A stretch of 64,000 bases of DNA. It comes from Hysterangium stoloniferum. Its lineage: Eukaryota > Basidiomycota > Agaricomycetes > Hysterangiales > Hysterangiaceae. The DNA is taken from assembly GCA_015178975.1 (NCBI GenBank), contig WHVD01000004.1, forward strand, positions 310,001 through 374,000, written 5' to 3'. Both the position numbers and the translations under genes were made by a program. The first letter of the stretch is position 1, and the number at the start of each line of letters is the position of its first letter. The notes under the pieces were generated by a model. The model saw only the letters and a list, made by a program, of their open reading frames with translations, had not been told where the DNA came from and searched no databases. This document shows positions 44,295 to 56,459 of the stretch, piece by piece.

Positions 44295-45040
44295 AGAGTA
44301 TGATATTACAGCTCTTACATAGTCTATGATGTTCCCTGTATTTTTCTGATATTTGTAGTATTTTTCCCAGCACTGTAGGTGCAGTATTGAGTGAGTTACC
44401 TAGTAAGATAACTGATGTGTAGGTGCTTAGGTAAGCACCCTGTAGCATTACTCTGCTGTGGGTGTGGGAAAGTCTCCTTAGTGTTTACTTTTCTCACACT
44501 CACAGGTGTTTGTCAAGAGTTATTCAACTGTTTCAATAACTTCATGGACATGTTTCAGGATATTGTCACAGCCATCACAAGTCACAACATGTTGGAATTG
44601 GTGATGAAACCACCCTTTTCTTAGGGGTGGTGTCACGAATATACAAGCTCAAATTTCGATAATATTCGATTTAACATTTCTTCGACATTTCTTTGACATT
44701 TCTTCGACATTTCTTCGACATTTCTTCAACTTTCCTTTGACTTTCCAACTTGACTTCCAACTTGACTATTCTTTGACAATATCTTTGACAATCTCAAATA
44801 TCTTCAACTTGTCTCAGTTTGATGTCATTGATGATTTCACTTTGAAATCATATTATCATCATAGGTAAAGATATATAGTATATAAGGGCAATGATAGGAA
44901 TGAAGGAAGTCAGTCAGAAAACCTGTATTATATTATATTATCATTGTATTATATAATCATTGAACTTTCTCTGAGATCTTTCTTCGACTTAATTATTTGT
45001 GAGCCTCTGTGTCCTATCTTTGCCTCATGGGTTATCAACA
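44295..45040 (+). mobile_element. 3' end of another chromovirus with its LTR
   Basis: The LTR-like unit 44,631-45,040 starts TGTCACGAATATAC and ends GGTTATCAACA. It is directly preceded by a purine tract (TTAGGGGTGG), as expected at a 3' LTR. The LTR contains a short tandem repeat (TTTCTTCGACA, four or five units at 44,675-44,730). Related in design to the LTRs of chromovirus III but clearly diverged. Confidence 0.6.
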
Positions 45041-45519
45041 GGACAAATTAATACTTCATCAAACTGTTAGGGTAAGTACATGGCAGGTCTCCAGAGAAAC
45101 CTGCAGAATATCTGGTAGGACTTGGCTTCAGCTTATAGGCTGTGCCCTCGCTAGATTGTGTCGTCCAATTTCAGACAGGAGGACGGGAATCCCAGGCAGT
45201 CTGGGTAGGGTCATGAGTCAAGGGGTCGTAGGTCGGGAGGTTGTGGGTCGAGAGGTCATGAGTTGAGACATAAGTCGAGATAGGTGAGAGAGATAGATGC
45301 ATTGGTGCCCATGGGCTCCGACTAGCATGAGCAGTGTAATTCAAGTAGGAGTTTAGAGCAGAAAATGTATTAGATTACTGGGGGAAATTTAAGCTGATTT
45401 TCTGACTGGATTGTATGTACAACATCTGCCAGTTTAAATAGACCCTGGAGTGAATGACATACCAAATCCAGTAATGATGAAATGAAACAAGCAAAACATA
45501 AAACGGGAATAGTAAACAC

Positions 45520-46083
45520 TGTTAAGTACCGTGTTGGAAACTTATTCCGGAACTATCGGAAAGTCACTGGGAAGTCGGGAACTATTAGATAGGGTCAGGA
45601 CGTCGGCTTCAGCTTATGTGCTGCACCTCTACGCAAAGCTCAATGTCCTTAATTTCGGAGGTGAGACTTATGATGGAAGATACAGATATTCAGAGTTCCA
45701 AAGAGTTCCGAATATCGAGCGTACAGAAAGACGGGAGAAGGAATAAGAAACTAAGTCGATATCAGATCTAAGGTAAAGTACAAATTCACAGAAACTAATA
45801 TAAGTCTTCTCATTATTGTACTACAAACTAAGACCATAATAAGACGGAAATGGAAGTGATCTTAAAATGGAAATACAATAAGACATATTGGGAATACAAT
45901 ATTCCGAAATGGGAATATAATAAACAAACGAGTGAATACTTGTCAATGGACAAATTACCAAATGTGGAACAAGGGAAGAATGCGGATGATACAGTAACTG
46001 TGATGTTCCATAGTCGGAGGTCAGAAGTCGGAAGTCGGAGATCGGAAGTCGGATATTGAAACATCCGGGAACAGGTCGTAACA
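45520..46083. mobile_element. solo LTR, family B variant
   Basis: 564 bp, TGTTAAGTACCG to GGTCGTAACA, duplication AACAC at 45,515-45,519 and 46,084-46,088. It has the GGCTTCAGCTTATGTGCTG block and a short GTCGGAAGTCGGA-type repeat at 46,010-46,060. Confidence 0.85.
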
Positions 46084-46187
46084 AACACCAAATTTGGTGT
46101 TAGGAATGGGACAGAACGGAGTGGAGTCCGAATAGTGACAAATCATAAACCATAATGGGAAATGGAGCAGGAGCAGAGTCCGAATCT

Positions 46188-47442
46188 GTGAGGTATCAGC
46201 TTTATCTCATAATTTTCTCTTAATTTTCTGTGAATTATTTAATATTTTTTCGAATTTATTGTATTTTTATTATATTTTTATTGTGAAATATAAGGCCCTA
46301 TTCCTTTTAACTTCACATAATAATAGCATATATGAGCTCATATAATTCTATTATATCTTATTTATTTTATTATAATTTTTAACTAATTATTTATATTTTA
46401 TTTACTTAGTTTTCGGCACCTTGCTGCAGGCTTGTCTGCACATTTTTGGAGTCACGTGACCTATTAGATAAGCCTCTGGTGTCGGGATGTCACACAAGTC
46501 ACGGATGTGACTACCCGAGTCATTAATTGATTCTGCCGACTCATCGTTTGCTTCTGTCCCGGGACCGCGGCCTTGAACCTTCATGTTCAAGCCAAAGGTT
46601 AGAACCCTTGTCTCAGAGAGGGGAATCATGTGATAAATAAAGGGTAAATGAGTAGAATATGAGGTCATTATGATCTAACTAATGACCTCATAAACTAAAT
46701 AATTAGCTAATCATTTAGTTATCAAAATGTATATAAGGAGGGCCAAGTTTCCAATAAAATCATCTATCTCACACACATTTTACTGCACAGCTCAGAAGCT
46801 TATCTAATCATCCTAATGACAATAATAGCCTTAGTCTGATACACTAACTGCAAGCACCTACACTTGCAGAATCTTGAATCTTTGTCAGCAACTCTTGGAC
46901 TTAGCTAATCATCTAAGTTCCCCAGCCTCACAGCTACCCTTTAGGCTTATTAATTAGATAATAAACCTAATAAGTATCTAAGTATTCCTACTGAAATCCC
47001 TGCCAATACTAGATTACTCAAGGCCCAGCCCTAAGTTTATTGAATTAATCAAGTACAAACACTCAGATAATCCAATACAAATTATTTTCTCTATTAATAA
47101 ATTATTTAACACCTTGTTAAATAACTATTAATAGCTACAAATAAGCATTCAAGAACCCGAAGCTTTATATCAAGTCTCTGCTAAGTTACTGCGCATATAT
47201 TCAGCTTCTAGCCCCTATTCTCAAGGAATAGTTTTTTTTATTTGCTAAAAGAGTCATACACAGTTCTATTGAACCTTTCAATAATCAAAATAAGCATTGA
47301 TTTGAGTTGTTTAAGCTCCATAGCGCAGCTTATTAATCTATCAGTATTTAAATTACTGGACCTTTGCTTATTTTATTGTTGAAGCTCTGTGACACTATAG
47401 CATATATTGAGCTATCTAAGAGAATCCCCTGAATACATTACA
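46188..47442. mobile_element. 1255-bp LTR-like unit (family D) with TSD
   Basis: Starts TGTGAGGTATCAGC and ends GAATACATTACA, with GAATC at 46,183-46,187 and 47,443-47,447. AT-rich and without a recognisable gene; a minus-strand frame at 46,402-46,668 has no motif. Either a long solo LTR or a small non-coding element; no internal repeat of its ends was seen. Confidence 0.75.
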
Positions 47443-47551
47443 GAATCGTGACAGGTCATTTGACTAAAATGGGAATGGGGCTCTGTTAGAGGGAAGACAG
47501 GTATTCCGAGCAGGGTCCGGTGACTGACACGTGGGACGAGGACAGACATAG

Positions 47552-48351
47552 TGTTACGACTGGACATTCCCGCTGGACTCCGGGCACTAACCCGTACGCC
47601 CCCACGTGCTACAAGCACCAATCGTCTGTTTATAGGATTTCCCGCCCGGACTCCATTACGTCAAGACTTGTTACATTCGACCTCATTATGACATATCAGT
47701 CACCGGACTTCCCCCAGACTCCGTCTCTGTCTATGTCCATCTTTCGTCCCATGCATCAGTCACTGGATCCTGCTCAGAATCCCATCACCACTCTACTCGA
47801 GCCCCATTCCCGTTTTAGTCAAATGACCTGTCACGATTTAGGACTCCACTCCCGCTCCGTTTCCCATTATGGGTTATGCTTTGTCACGATTCAGACTCCA
47901 CTCTGTTCCGTCCCGTTCCTAACACCAAACTTGGTGTTTATTATTCCCGTTTTATGTTTTGCTTGTTTCGTCTCATTATTACTGGATTCGGTATGTCATG
48001 CATTCCACGGTCTATATAAACTGGCAGATGTTGTACATACAATCCAGTCAGAAAATTAGCTTAGATTCCCCCCAGTAATCTAATATATTTTCCGCCCTAA
48101 AACCTTACTCTCATCAGACCGCTCGCACTAGTCAGAGCCCACGGGCTCCGGCGCATCTATCTCGACCATCTCGACTCACAACTCACAACCTATGACCCAC
48201 AACCCCTGCCCGGACTCCCTGGGATTCCCGTCCACCTGTTCAAAATTGGACAACACAATCTAGCAAGGGCGCAGCCTATAAGCTGAAGCCAAGTCCTACT
48301 GGATATCCCGCAGGTTTCTCCGGAGACCCGCCCTGTGTGTGTATCCTAACA
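47552..48351 (+). mobile_element. solo LTR, family A
   Basis: 800 bp, TGTTACGACTGG to GTATCCTAACA, duplication CATAG at 47,547-47,551 and 48,352-48,356. It is inserted head-to-head into an older, reverse-oriented LTR of its own family. TATATAAACTGG promoter-like element near 48,013. Confidence 0.9.
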
Positions 48352-48559
48352 CATAGACAGGGATGGAGTCCAGTGGGTTTTCTGGTGACTGAAACACAAT
48401 GTAATGAAGTCAAACGTAGACAAGTTCAAATGCTTCATCAAAACAATGTTCTCAATGATCAATTTGTACCTTTTCGAAAATGCACTGATTTCTAGTAATA
48501 ATGTCCAAAAATGTGCAATTTAGCACTTCTCCAAACACCATTTCTATTTATTTGTGCTC

Positions 48560-49178
48560 TGTTAAGTTCTGAACAAAGAATACAGTTCCAAGGAAGTCCC
48601 ATGGATTTTCTGGTAATTATTCAGAACACACTTTTCTGGGAAATGTCCCATGGAGTCCCCAGGTAATTAGTCCGGGGGAGTTTCTGGGGATATTAGTACA
48701 AGGAGTGTGGTATCAGAATAATTACCAGAAGTTACTGCTGAGAGAGATGGACTTGGCTTCAGCTTATGTGCTGTGCCCTCATACACTCATTCAGGTGTCC
48801 ATATTTCAAGCTGACAGAATGCATACAAGGAAGATGTAGATTCTGGAGTTCCCATGGGAGTTCCGGGAATCAAGCATGCAGACAGATGAGAGGAGCAGAG
48901 ACTGGGTCAGGGTGTAACTAGTTTGAGAGTGTAACTTGTTCGAGATTCAAACTGGATTGTAAGTACATGAATATGGCAGACTTATATAGACTTTGAAATG
49001 TAATAATACCAAATCCAGTATTAATGAGAGGCAGGACTATTAAACATAAAATGAAACAAGTAAATACTAAACTGGGAATTAGGGATGGAATGGAATGGGA
49101 GCAGAGAACAATATGTGACAGGTCATTAGACCATAACAGGAACGGGGCAGGAGCAGAGTCCAAAGCATGACAGGTCTT
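48560..49178. mobile_element. solo LTR, family B, 3'-truncated
   Basis: Starts TGTTAAGTTCTGAACAAAG and follows 3704-4758 through the ACTTGGCTTCAGCTTATG block to about 49,178, where similarity stops. No second target copy found. Confidence 0.7.
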
Positions 49179-50001
49179 GAATCTTCATCCTTTTGAAGAT
49201 GCATGGCAAATTTTATGTACTCTAGATAATTCTCTGGAAACTTTAGAAATTGAACCATATAAAGTTTCAGGAGCATTCTCAATGCCAGAATATGTCCCGA
49301 ACATGTAATATTTTTAGTCCACAGCTGGCAAATGTTACAACCTATTCCTGGATAGGAAGTTGTCTGTAATCATTATAATATCAGATGTTTACTAATAAAA
49401 TTTATATTTCTACAAAACTCCATCTTTAAATAGTGATATCTATTCTGAAACAATTATATCATCAAAAAACAACCATCAGAAATAGTTCTCCATATTACAT
49501 CTTATACAATCCATAGTTATTTAACAAATTCCATTGTATATAATTTCCTTCCTTTTACAGATGCCTACTAATACTTTTATTAGTACTTTCTTTTTTAAAA
49601 GTTGTAATGTAGCTATTTCCATGTAAAATATGTAAACTTTTTTGGGAATTTTTCATACCACAACTGTCTTTATTAAGTAAAACCCCCTATATATTCTGGG
49701 TATGTTGAATCAAGTAGAAATCTGTTCAGATTGACAGATCCATTCCAAAATAATACATATGTATTTAGAGGTGCCAATGATATACATACATATACATGGA
49801 ATGGACTATATCTAAAGGTATCTATTTTTTAAAAGTATTAGTGTTTCAAACTACTAATTTTTTTTATTGTCTACTTGTGTCTGGAAAGATTCTTTAGTTT
49901 GTAATGTATGAGAGAGTTTAAAACTTTCAAAAATTTTTAAAAACCAAATTATGTTTGAATCACATCCCAGATGTTTAAATGACCTTTAGAGTACATTAGA
50001 A
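49179..50001. other. AT-rich stretch without a recognised gene
   Basis: A short plus-strand frame near 49,180-49,310 (GAFSMPEYVPNM-like) reads like a protein scrap but matches no family I know. The rest is low-complexity AT-rich sequence. Confidence 0.5.
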
Positions 50002-50639
50002 TTTGGTGTTACGACCGGACAATCCCGCCAGACTCTGGGCACTAACTCGTACACCCCCACATGCTACAAGCACCAATTGTCTGTTTATAGGATTTCCCGC
50101 CCGGACTCCATACGACAAGACTTGTTACGTTCGACCTCATTACAACACATATAAGTCACCGGACCTCCCCCTGACTCCGTCTCTGTCTATGTCCGTCTTC
50201 GTCCCACGCATCAGTCACCGGACCCTGCTCAGAATCCCATCACCACTCTAATCGAGCCCCATTCCCATTTTAGTCAAATGACCTGTCACGATTTAGGACT
50301 CCGCTCCCACTCTGTTTCCCGTTATGGGTTATGCTTTGTCACAATTCGGACTCCGCTCCATTCCATCCCGTTCCTAACACCAAACTTGGTGTTTACTATT
50401 CCCGTTTTATGTTTTGTTAGTTTCGTTTTGTCATTAGTGGATTTGGTATGTCATGCATTCCACAGTCTATATAAACTGGCAGATGTTGTACATACAATCC
50501 AGTCAGAAAATTAGCTTAGATTCCCCCAGTAATCTAATAACATTTTCCACTCTAAACCCTTGCTTGATTCACACCGCTCGCACTAGTCGGAGCCCACAGG
50601 CTCCGGCGCATCTATCTCTCTCAACTATCTCAACCCACA

Positions 50640-50960
50640 ACCCACGACCTCCAACTTATGACCCACGACCTCCAACTTACAACCCACGACCTCTGATGTA
50701 TGACCCACGACCTCTGACTTACAACCCACGACCTCCAACTTACAACCCACGACCTCCAACTTACAACCCACGACCTCCAACTTACAACCCACGACCTCCA
50801 ACTTACAACCCACGACCTCCAACTTACAACCCACGACCTCCAACTTACAACCCACGACCTCCAACTTACAACCCATGACCTCCGACTTACAACCCACGAC
50901 CTCCAACTTACAACCCACGACCTCCAACTTACAACCCACGACCTCCAACTTACAACCTAT
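50640..50960 (+). repeat. 21-bp minisatellite inside the 5' LTR of element II
   Basis: About 15 units of CCCACGACCTCCAACTTACAA with a few variant units (for example CTCTGATGTATGA). The 3' LTR has only two or three units at the same place (58,190-58,235). Because both LTRs are copied from one template at insertion, the array grew or shrank afterwards. Confidence 0.92.
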
Positions 50961-51154
50961 AACCCATGAACCCCGCCTGGACTCCCCAGGATTCCCATCC
51001 GTCTGTTTGAAATTGGACAACACAATCTAGCGAGGATGCAGCCTATAAGCTGAAGCCAAGTCCTACATGATATCCTGCAGGTTTCTCCAGAGACCTGGCC
51101 TGTGTGTGTATCCTAACAGTATTTTCTGACTAACACTCGCAGATTGCTTTCATT

Positions 51155-52860
51155 ATGCCACCAAGAAGAAATACACACGCACAGGCATCATTACCTGGAC
51201 CGTTGACTCTTCATTCCCCGTTAACTTTGTATACCAGTCAGACACTTGCAAACCAGTCGGAAACCATGGAAGAAGCCTGTATCGAAGAAGTCCTGGAAAA
51301 CCAGGACGAATCCAAGCACAAGGATGAATCCGTGGCCCCTGACAAGGGCAAAGGTGTCAAAAATCCTCCGCCTATCAAACGACCGCACTCGAGGGATCCT
51401 ACTTCTGAATTTTTAGCAGGTACTATAGATAAATTCATGACACACCTGCTTGAAGAACAAAAGAAAAAGGAACAAGAACCTCCACATTCAAAAGTCAATG
51501 CTCTGGAACCTTTCACGGGTTCCAACCCAAACAAACTCTCTACTTTCCTCATGCAATGTCACTTCAATTTCCGTGATTGTGCCACTGCATTCTCCATGGA
51601 CTCCCGAAAAGTCAACTATGCACTTTCATATTTGTCGGGATCCGCATTGAAATGGTTCGAACCGGCTTTTAGTGGGATTTCCAAGGAAGAGCCACTCTGG
51701 CTTGAAAATTGAGAGGCTTTTGTTGAGGAGCTTGAAACCAACTTCAGCCTGTATGACCTGATAGGAGAAGCCGAGAATAGTCTCACAAATCTTCATATGA
51801 AGAACACGCAGCGCATCACGGACTACATCGTCCAATTCAATAATCTTGCTGCTCATTGTCAGTGGGGCGATCCCGCTCTCCGCCACCAATTCTACACCGG
51901 TCTGCCATCCTGCCTTAAAGACGAAGTCTCAAAAGGAGAAGATGGCAAGCCAAAAACCTTGTTCTGTATGCACCTCAAAGCTCAAAACGCGGACGCACGC
52001 TATTGGGAACGTTGCGTGGAAGTTGCCCACGAGACCTCTGCGGACAAAGTAAACAAGTCCACGGCCAATAAAAACAACAACAATAATTCGTCAACCAGCA
52101 ACCAGAACTCCATGCAATCCGACAAGAAGAATGATAAAAAGTCTTCAAACAACAAGAACAACAAGGACAATAAGGACAATAACAAGGGTCAACAGTCCGG
52201 CAAGCAAGCCAGAAAACCCGACCTCTCAGGCAAACTCGGACCCGATGGCAAATTGACCCCACAAGAAAGACAACATCATATGGACAACAATCTCTGTCTA
52301 TTGTGCGGGAAACCTGGTCATCAAGTCCCGGAATGTCCACTGGCAAAAGCAAACTCTTCAAAGGGTCGAACAGCCAAGGCCTCCACAGAAACCCCATCGA
52401 AGGACAAATCAGCTTCCGATTCGAAAAAAAGAGTAAGCAACCCCGTGGACTCCGCACGGGTTGGGGGTTGCGTTGCCTCTCCATGCATTCAAGAGTTTAC
52501 TCACCTCAACACATCTGCTCTTTCACATTCTGATTCATTTTTCATTAAACTTATGTCTAATATGATCCCAAAATTTGTTTTTTCAGCTCTTATAGATTCA
52601 GGCTCAACTCATTGTTTTTTAGATACAAAATTCACACAAAATAATTCTTTGTCAACTTATTCGATAAATCCCATCGGTCTCCACCTCTTCGATGGCACAA
52701 GTAATTCGGTTGTTACCCAAGCTTGTGATTTACCCATCAGTTTCCCTTGTGGAACATCCCAATTGGTCACTTTCTATGTGACCCAGTTAGACTCAAGTTG
52801 CTTGGTGGTCCTAGGACATAACTGGCTTACCCACTACAATCCATTGATTGACTGAATAGC
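51155..52860 (+). pseudogene. gag and protease of element II
   Basis: Opens at 51,155 with PPRRNTHAQASLPG, acidic EEVLENQDESKHKDES, capsid-like blocks (TFLMQCHFNFRD, YALSYLSGSALKWFE, YIVQFNNLAAHCQWG), an Asn/Lys-rich linker, a zinc knuckle (CLLCGKPGHQVPEC), and the protease (SALIDSGSTHCFLDTKF, VVLGHNWLTHYNP). Fossil; parts are given only for identification. Confidence 0.88.
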
Positions 52861-55800
52861 TAACAGTATAACATTCCGGACTCCCACAGCAGCCGAGGAA
52901 ACTGCGCCTGTCCTGGCCTCCATGGCACCCATGGCCTTCCCAGCACCTGCAGTCTCAAGGACTCCTGTGATCCCTATGGCACCAATAGCTTCCCTGGAAC
53001 CCACGGCACCTCCGTCCATTTCTCTGATTAATGCTGCAGCTTTTATTAGGGCTTCAAAAATGGATGGGTCCCAGGCATTCACTATCAACTTAAAAATTGA
53101 TGAAGCAACTGGATGTTTTTCAACCCCGGTATCTGAATCTGAGCAAGCCGCTGACCTAGAAGGTGTCCCGGAGAAATATCATGACTTCGTGGATGTTTTT
53201 AGCAAGCGGAAAGCTGACTGGCTTCTGCCTCACAGAGAATATGACTTAAAAATCGATCTTGAAGATGGCACCCAGCCACCCCTAGGACATATTTACCTGC
53301 TCTCGTCCACAGAACTATCCGCAATCCGTGATTTCCTGGATGAACATTTGTCCATAGGTTTTATCCGACCCTCAAAGTCTCCTTTTGGAGCACCTGTTCT
53401 GTTTGTCAGAAAAAAGGATGGATCTCTTTGACTATGTGTTGATTTTAGAGGACTCAATGCTGTCACCAAAAAGGATAAATATCCACTCCCACTTATATCT
53501 GATCTGCTCGATGCTCCACAGAATGCCCGGATTTACACCAAAATAGATCTCAAGCATGCCTATCATTTGGTTCCAGATTGCCACGGGCGACGAATGGAAA
53601 ACCACTTTTAGAACCCGTTATGGGGCCTTTGAGTGGTTGGTGATCCCCTTTGGACTCACCAATGCTCCGTCTGTTTTTCAGCATTTTATCAACAACATTT
53701 TCTCCAACATGCTCGATGTATGTGTCATTGTTTACTTGGACAACATTCTTATCTACTCCGAGAATCCCACAGAACACGACAAACAAGTCTGTGAAGTTCT
53801 CCAGAGACTCAGACAACAAACATGGTTAATTCGCAAATGGTAAAAAATGTACTTTTGACACGGACTCCGTGGAATACCTAGGTTTCATGATGGGACCCGA
53901 TGGACTCTGCATGGACGAAACTAAAGTGCAAGTCATCAAAGATTGGCCCGAACCCTGAAAAGTTAATGATATACAATCCTTCCTCGGCTTTGCCAATTTT
54001 TACAGACATTTTATCTGTGGATATTCTGACATCACGGTACCCCTTACCCATCTTACGCGTAAGGGTACTCTGTGGAATTTTAATGATAAGTGTCAAAAAG
54101 CTTTCAATCTTTTAAAAATTCTTTTTCTACAGCTCCTATTCTGTCACATTGGAAACTGGACCTCCCGCTCATTGTTGAAATGGACACCTCAGATTATGCA
54201 CTTGGAGCCATTCTGTCTATCCAGGACTCCGACAGAGAAGTCCACCCCGTGGCTTTTCTGTCCCGGACTTTTACCGGAGCAGAGCTCAACTACGATGTTC
54301 ATGATAAAGAACTTCTGGCAATCTTTTCAGCTTTCAAAGCATGGTGACACTATTTGGAAGGTTCAGGAGCTCCTATTGACGTTGTAACAGATCACAAAAA
54401 CCTGGAATACTTTTCTACCACAAAACTTTTGACCTGCCGGCAGGCCCGCTGGTCTGAATATCTATCTGTCTTCAACATGATTATCCATTTTCGACCTGGC
54501 CGTCTCGGCGGCAAACCTGACATTTTAACTAGATGATGGGACATCTATCCTAAAGAGGGGAGCAACAACTATGCAACAGTAAATCTGTACAACCTGAAAC
54601 CTATCTTCACGAATCAACAACTTACCGCATCGGTCCACACAACTTTCCTCGTCAATCCCATTGTCCGTGGAATTATCATTATGGATATCGAGAAGTTACA
54701 TCAAGATATTCTATCAGCAATTCCACTAGACCCGATTACTAAAGCTCATCTTGACAATCCTGTGGACCCCGATCAACCTCGGTGGTCTCTTGATCAGCAT
54801 GGTTTCATTAGACTTGACGATAGGATCTATGTACCGGACTCCGACGGCCTCCGCCTCAGGATCCTTCAATACAAACATGATCATCCACTCTCAGGACATT
54901 TCAGGTACAACAAAACTCTATCACTAATAAGAAGAGAATATACTTGGCCCGGACTCTGTGGATTCGTTAAGCACTATTGTAAATCTTGCATTACTTGTCC
55001 CCGCTCGAAATCTCAGCGACACAAGCCATACGGCCTTTTGAAACAACTCCCGGTACTGGAACATCTGTGGAATTCTATCTCTATGGATTTCATTGAACAC
55101 CTACTGGATTCCGAAGGCTTTTCTGCTATTCTAGTCATTGTTGACAGATTCTCAAAACAAGGTATATTCATCCCTACTTATGATACAATTACGTCCGTGC
55201 AGTTAGCGGAACTTTTCATTATCCACGTATTTTCCAAGCACAGAGTTCCGTCCCACGTGACTTCTGATCGAGGATCAGAGTTCGTGCCTCACTTCTTTAG
55301 ATCCCTCGGAAAATCCTTGGACATGACATTACATTTCACATCCGGACATCACCCGGAAGGTGACAGACAAACCGAACACGTCAACCAGACATTGGAACAA
55401 TACCTCCGCATATATTGCAACTACCAACAGGACAATTGGAAATCCTTGTTACCACTTGCAGAGTTTGCTTACAACAATGCACCTTCGGCCACTACTGGCA
55501 TTTCCCCATTCTTTGCAAACAAAGGATATAATCCAAATATTACAGTACATCCAGAACGAAATCTCGCCTCTGTTCATACTCAAGAGTTCACCACGGACCT
55601 CCACGAGCTCCACGAGGAACTCTGGACTGCAATATTGTCCACCCAAGAGCAATACCAACATTCAGCGGACAAACACCAGATTCCACCACCAAATTTCAAG
55701 ATTGGCGACCGTGTTTATGTTAAAGCTCAATTCTTCCGGACTACCCGTCCATCAAAGAAGCTTGCTGAAAAATATTTAGGTCCGTTTGAAATTATCGCAC

Positions 55801-56165
55801 AAGTAGGTTCAGTCTCTTGGACACTACGGCTTCTGGATAGCATGCACGCAGTACACCCGGTATTTCATGTTTCTATGCTAGAACCTTGTACTGCTAACAC
55901 TATCCCGGATTGCGTGCAATCTCTGCCTCCTCCTGTCATCATTGACGGAGAACCCGAGTTTGAAATCTCACAGATTTTAGATTCAAAAATTGATAAGCAT
56001 CGACGCACTTGTAAACTGCTTTACTTGGTCAAGTGGGTGGGTTACAAGGGCACCGATGAAGAAACCTCATGGATTCTGGCCACGGAACTCGGGAATGCCA
56101 TGGAGATCGTTACTGACTTTCATACAGCTTACCCACTCAAACCTGGACCATTATCTTCTCTCTGA
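52861..56165 (+). pseudogene. pol of element II (RT, RNase H, integrase, chromodomain)
   Basis: RT ([28 protein letters not shown]), RNase H (EMDTSDYALGAILS), integrase zinc region (HDHPLSGHF, CKSCITCPRS), catalytic blocks SMDFIEHL, TSDRGSEFVPHF and QTEHVNQTLEQYLR, and the C-terminal chromodomain (EFEISQILDSK, YLVKWVGYKGTDEETSW). The longest open stretch, 54,681-56,165, covers integrase and chromodomain. Fossil. Confidence 0.9.
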
Positions 56166-56459
56166 CCACACTCCATGGACCCCGTGTTACATTTGGACTC
56201 ATTTTCATTATTCCCTGTTGCCCTATGTCTCTCTTTGCTTTTACAGGTCCTGACATGTCTTGTCAAGTCCTTAAGCGGATTCTCCACGGACTTTGGCTTT
56301 GACTTTTATTTTCATGTTTTTCACGCTTTACTTTTATGTTCAAATTATTATTAAATTCTATTTTCTATTCTTCATCTACATTGATGGGGCTATCTTTTTT
56401 CCCCGCCTCTTTTTCGGCCTCAGCTTTTCCCGCCTCATTCATCTCCTTGGGTAGCTCTG

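Larger units (their letters stand above)
45066..48428 (-). mobile_element. family A LTR, truncated, hosting three solo LTRs
   Basis: Opens TGTTAGGGTAAGTACATGG and follows the family A LTR in reverse orientation, with landmarks such as the AAAACATAAAACGGGAATAGT region and GTGACAGGTCATTTGAC. It is interrupted at 45,520, 46,188 and 47,552, each time with a readable 5-bp duplication. The last part (to about 48,428) breaks off into unrelated sequence, so the far end is lost. Confidence 0.8.

Noticed and set aside
50640-50960. Regular 21-bp repeats that could suggest a CRISPR array
   Set aside because: The units are contiguous with no unique spacers and lie inside an LTR; it is a minisatellite.
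50453-51023. Open frames with heptad NPRPPTY or KLEVVGC repeats on opposite strands
   Set aside because: They are translations of the LTR minisatellite, open only because the 21-bp unit lacks stops.
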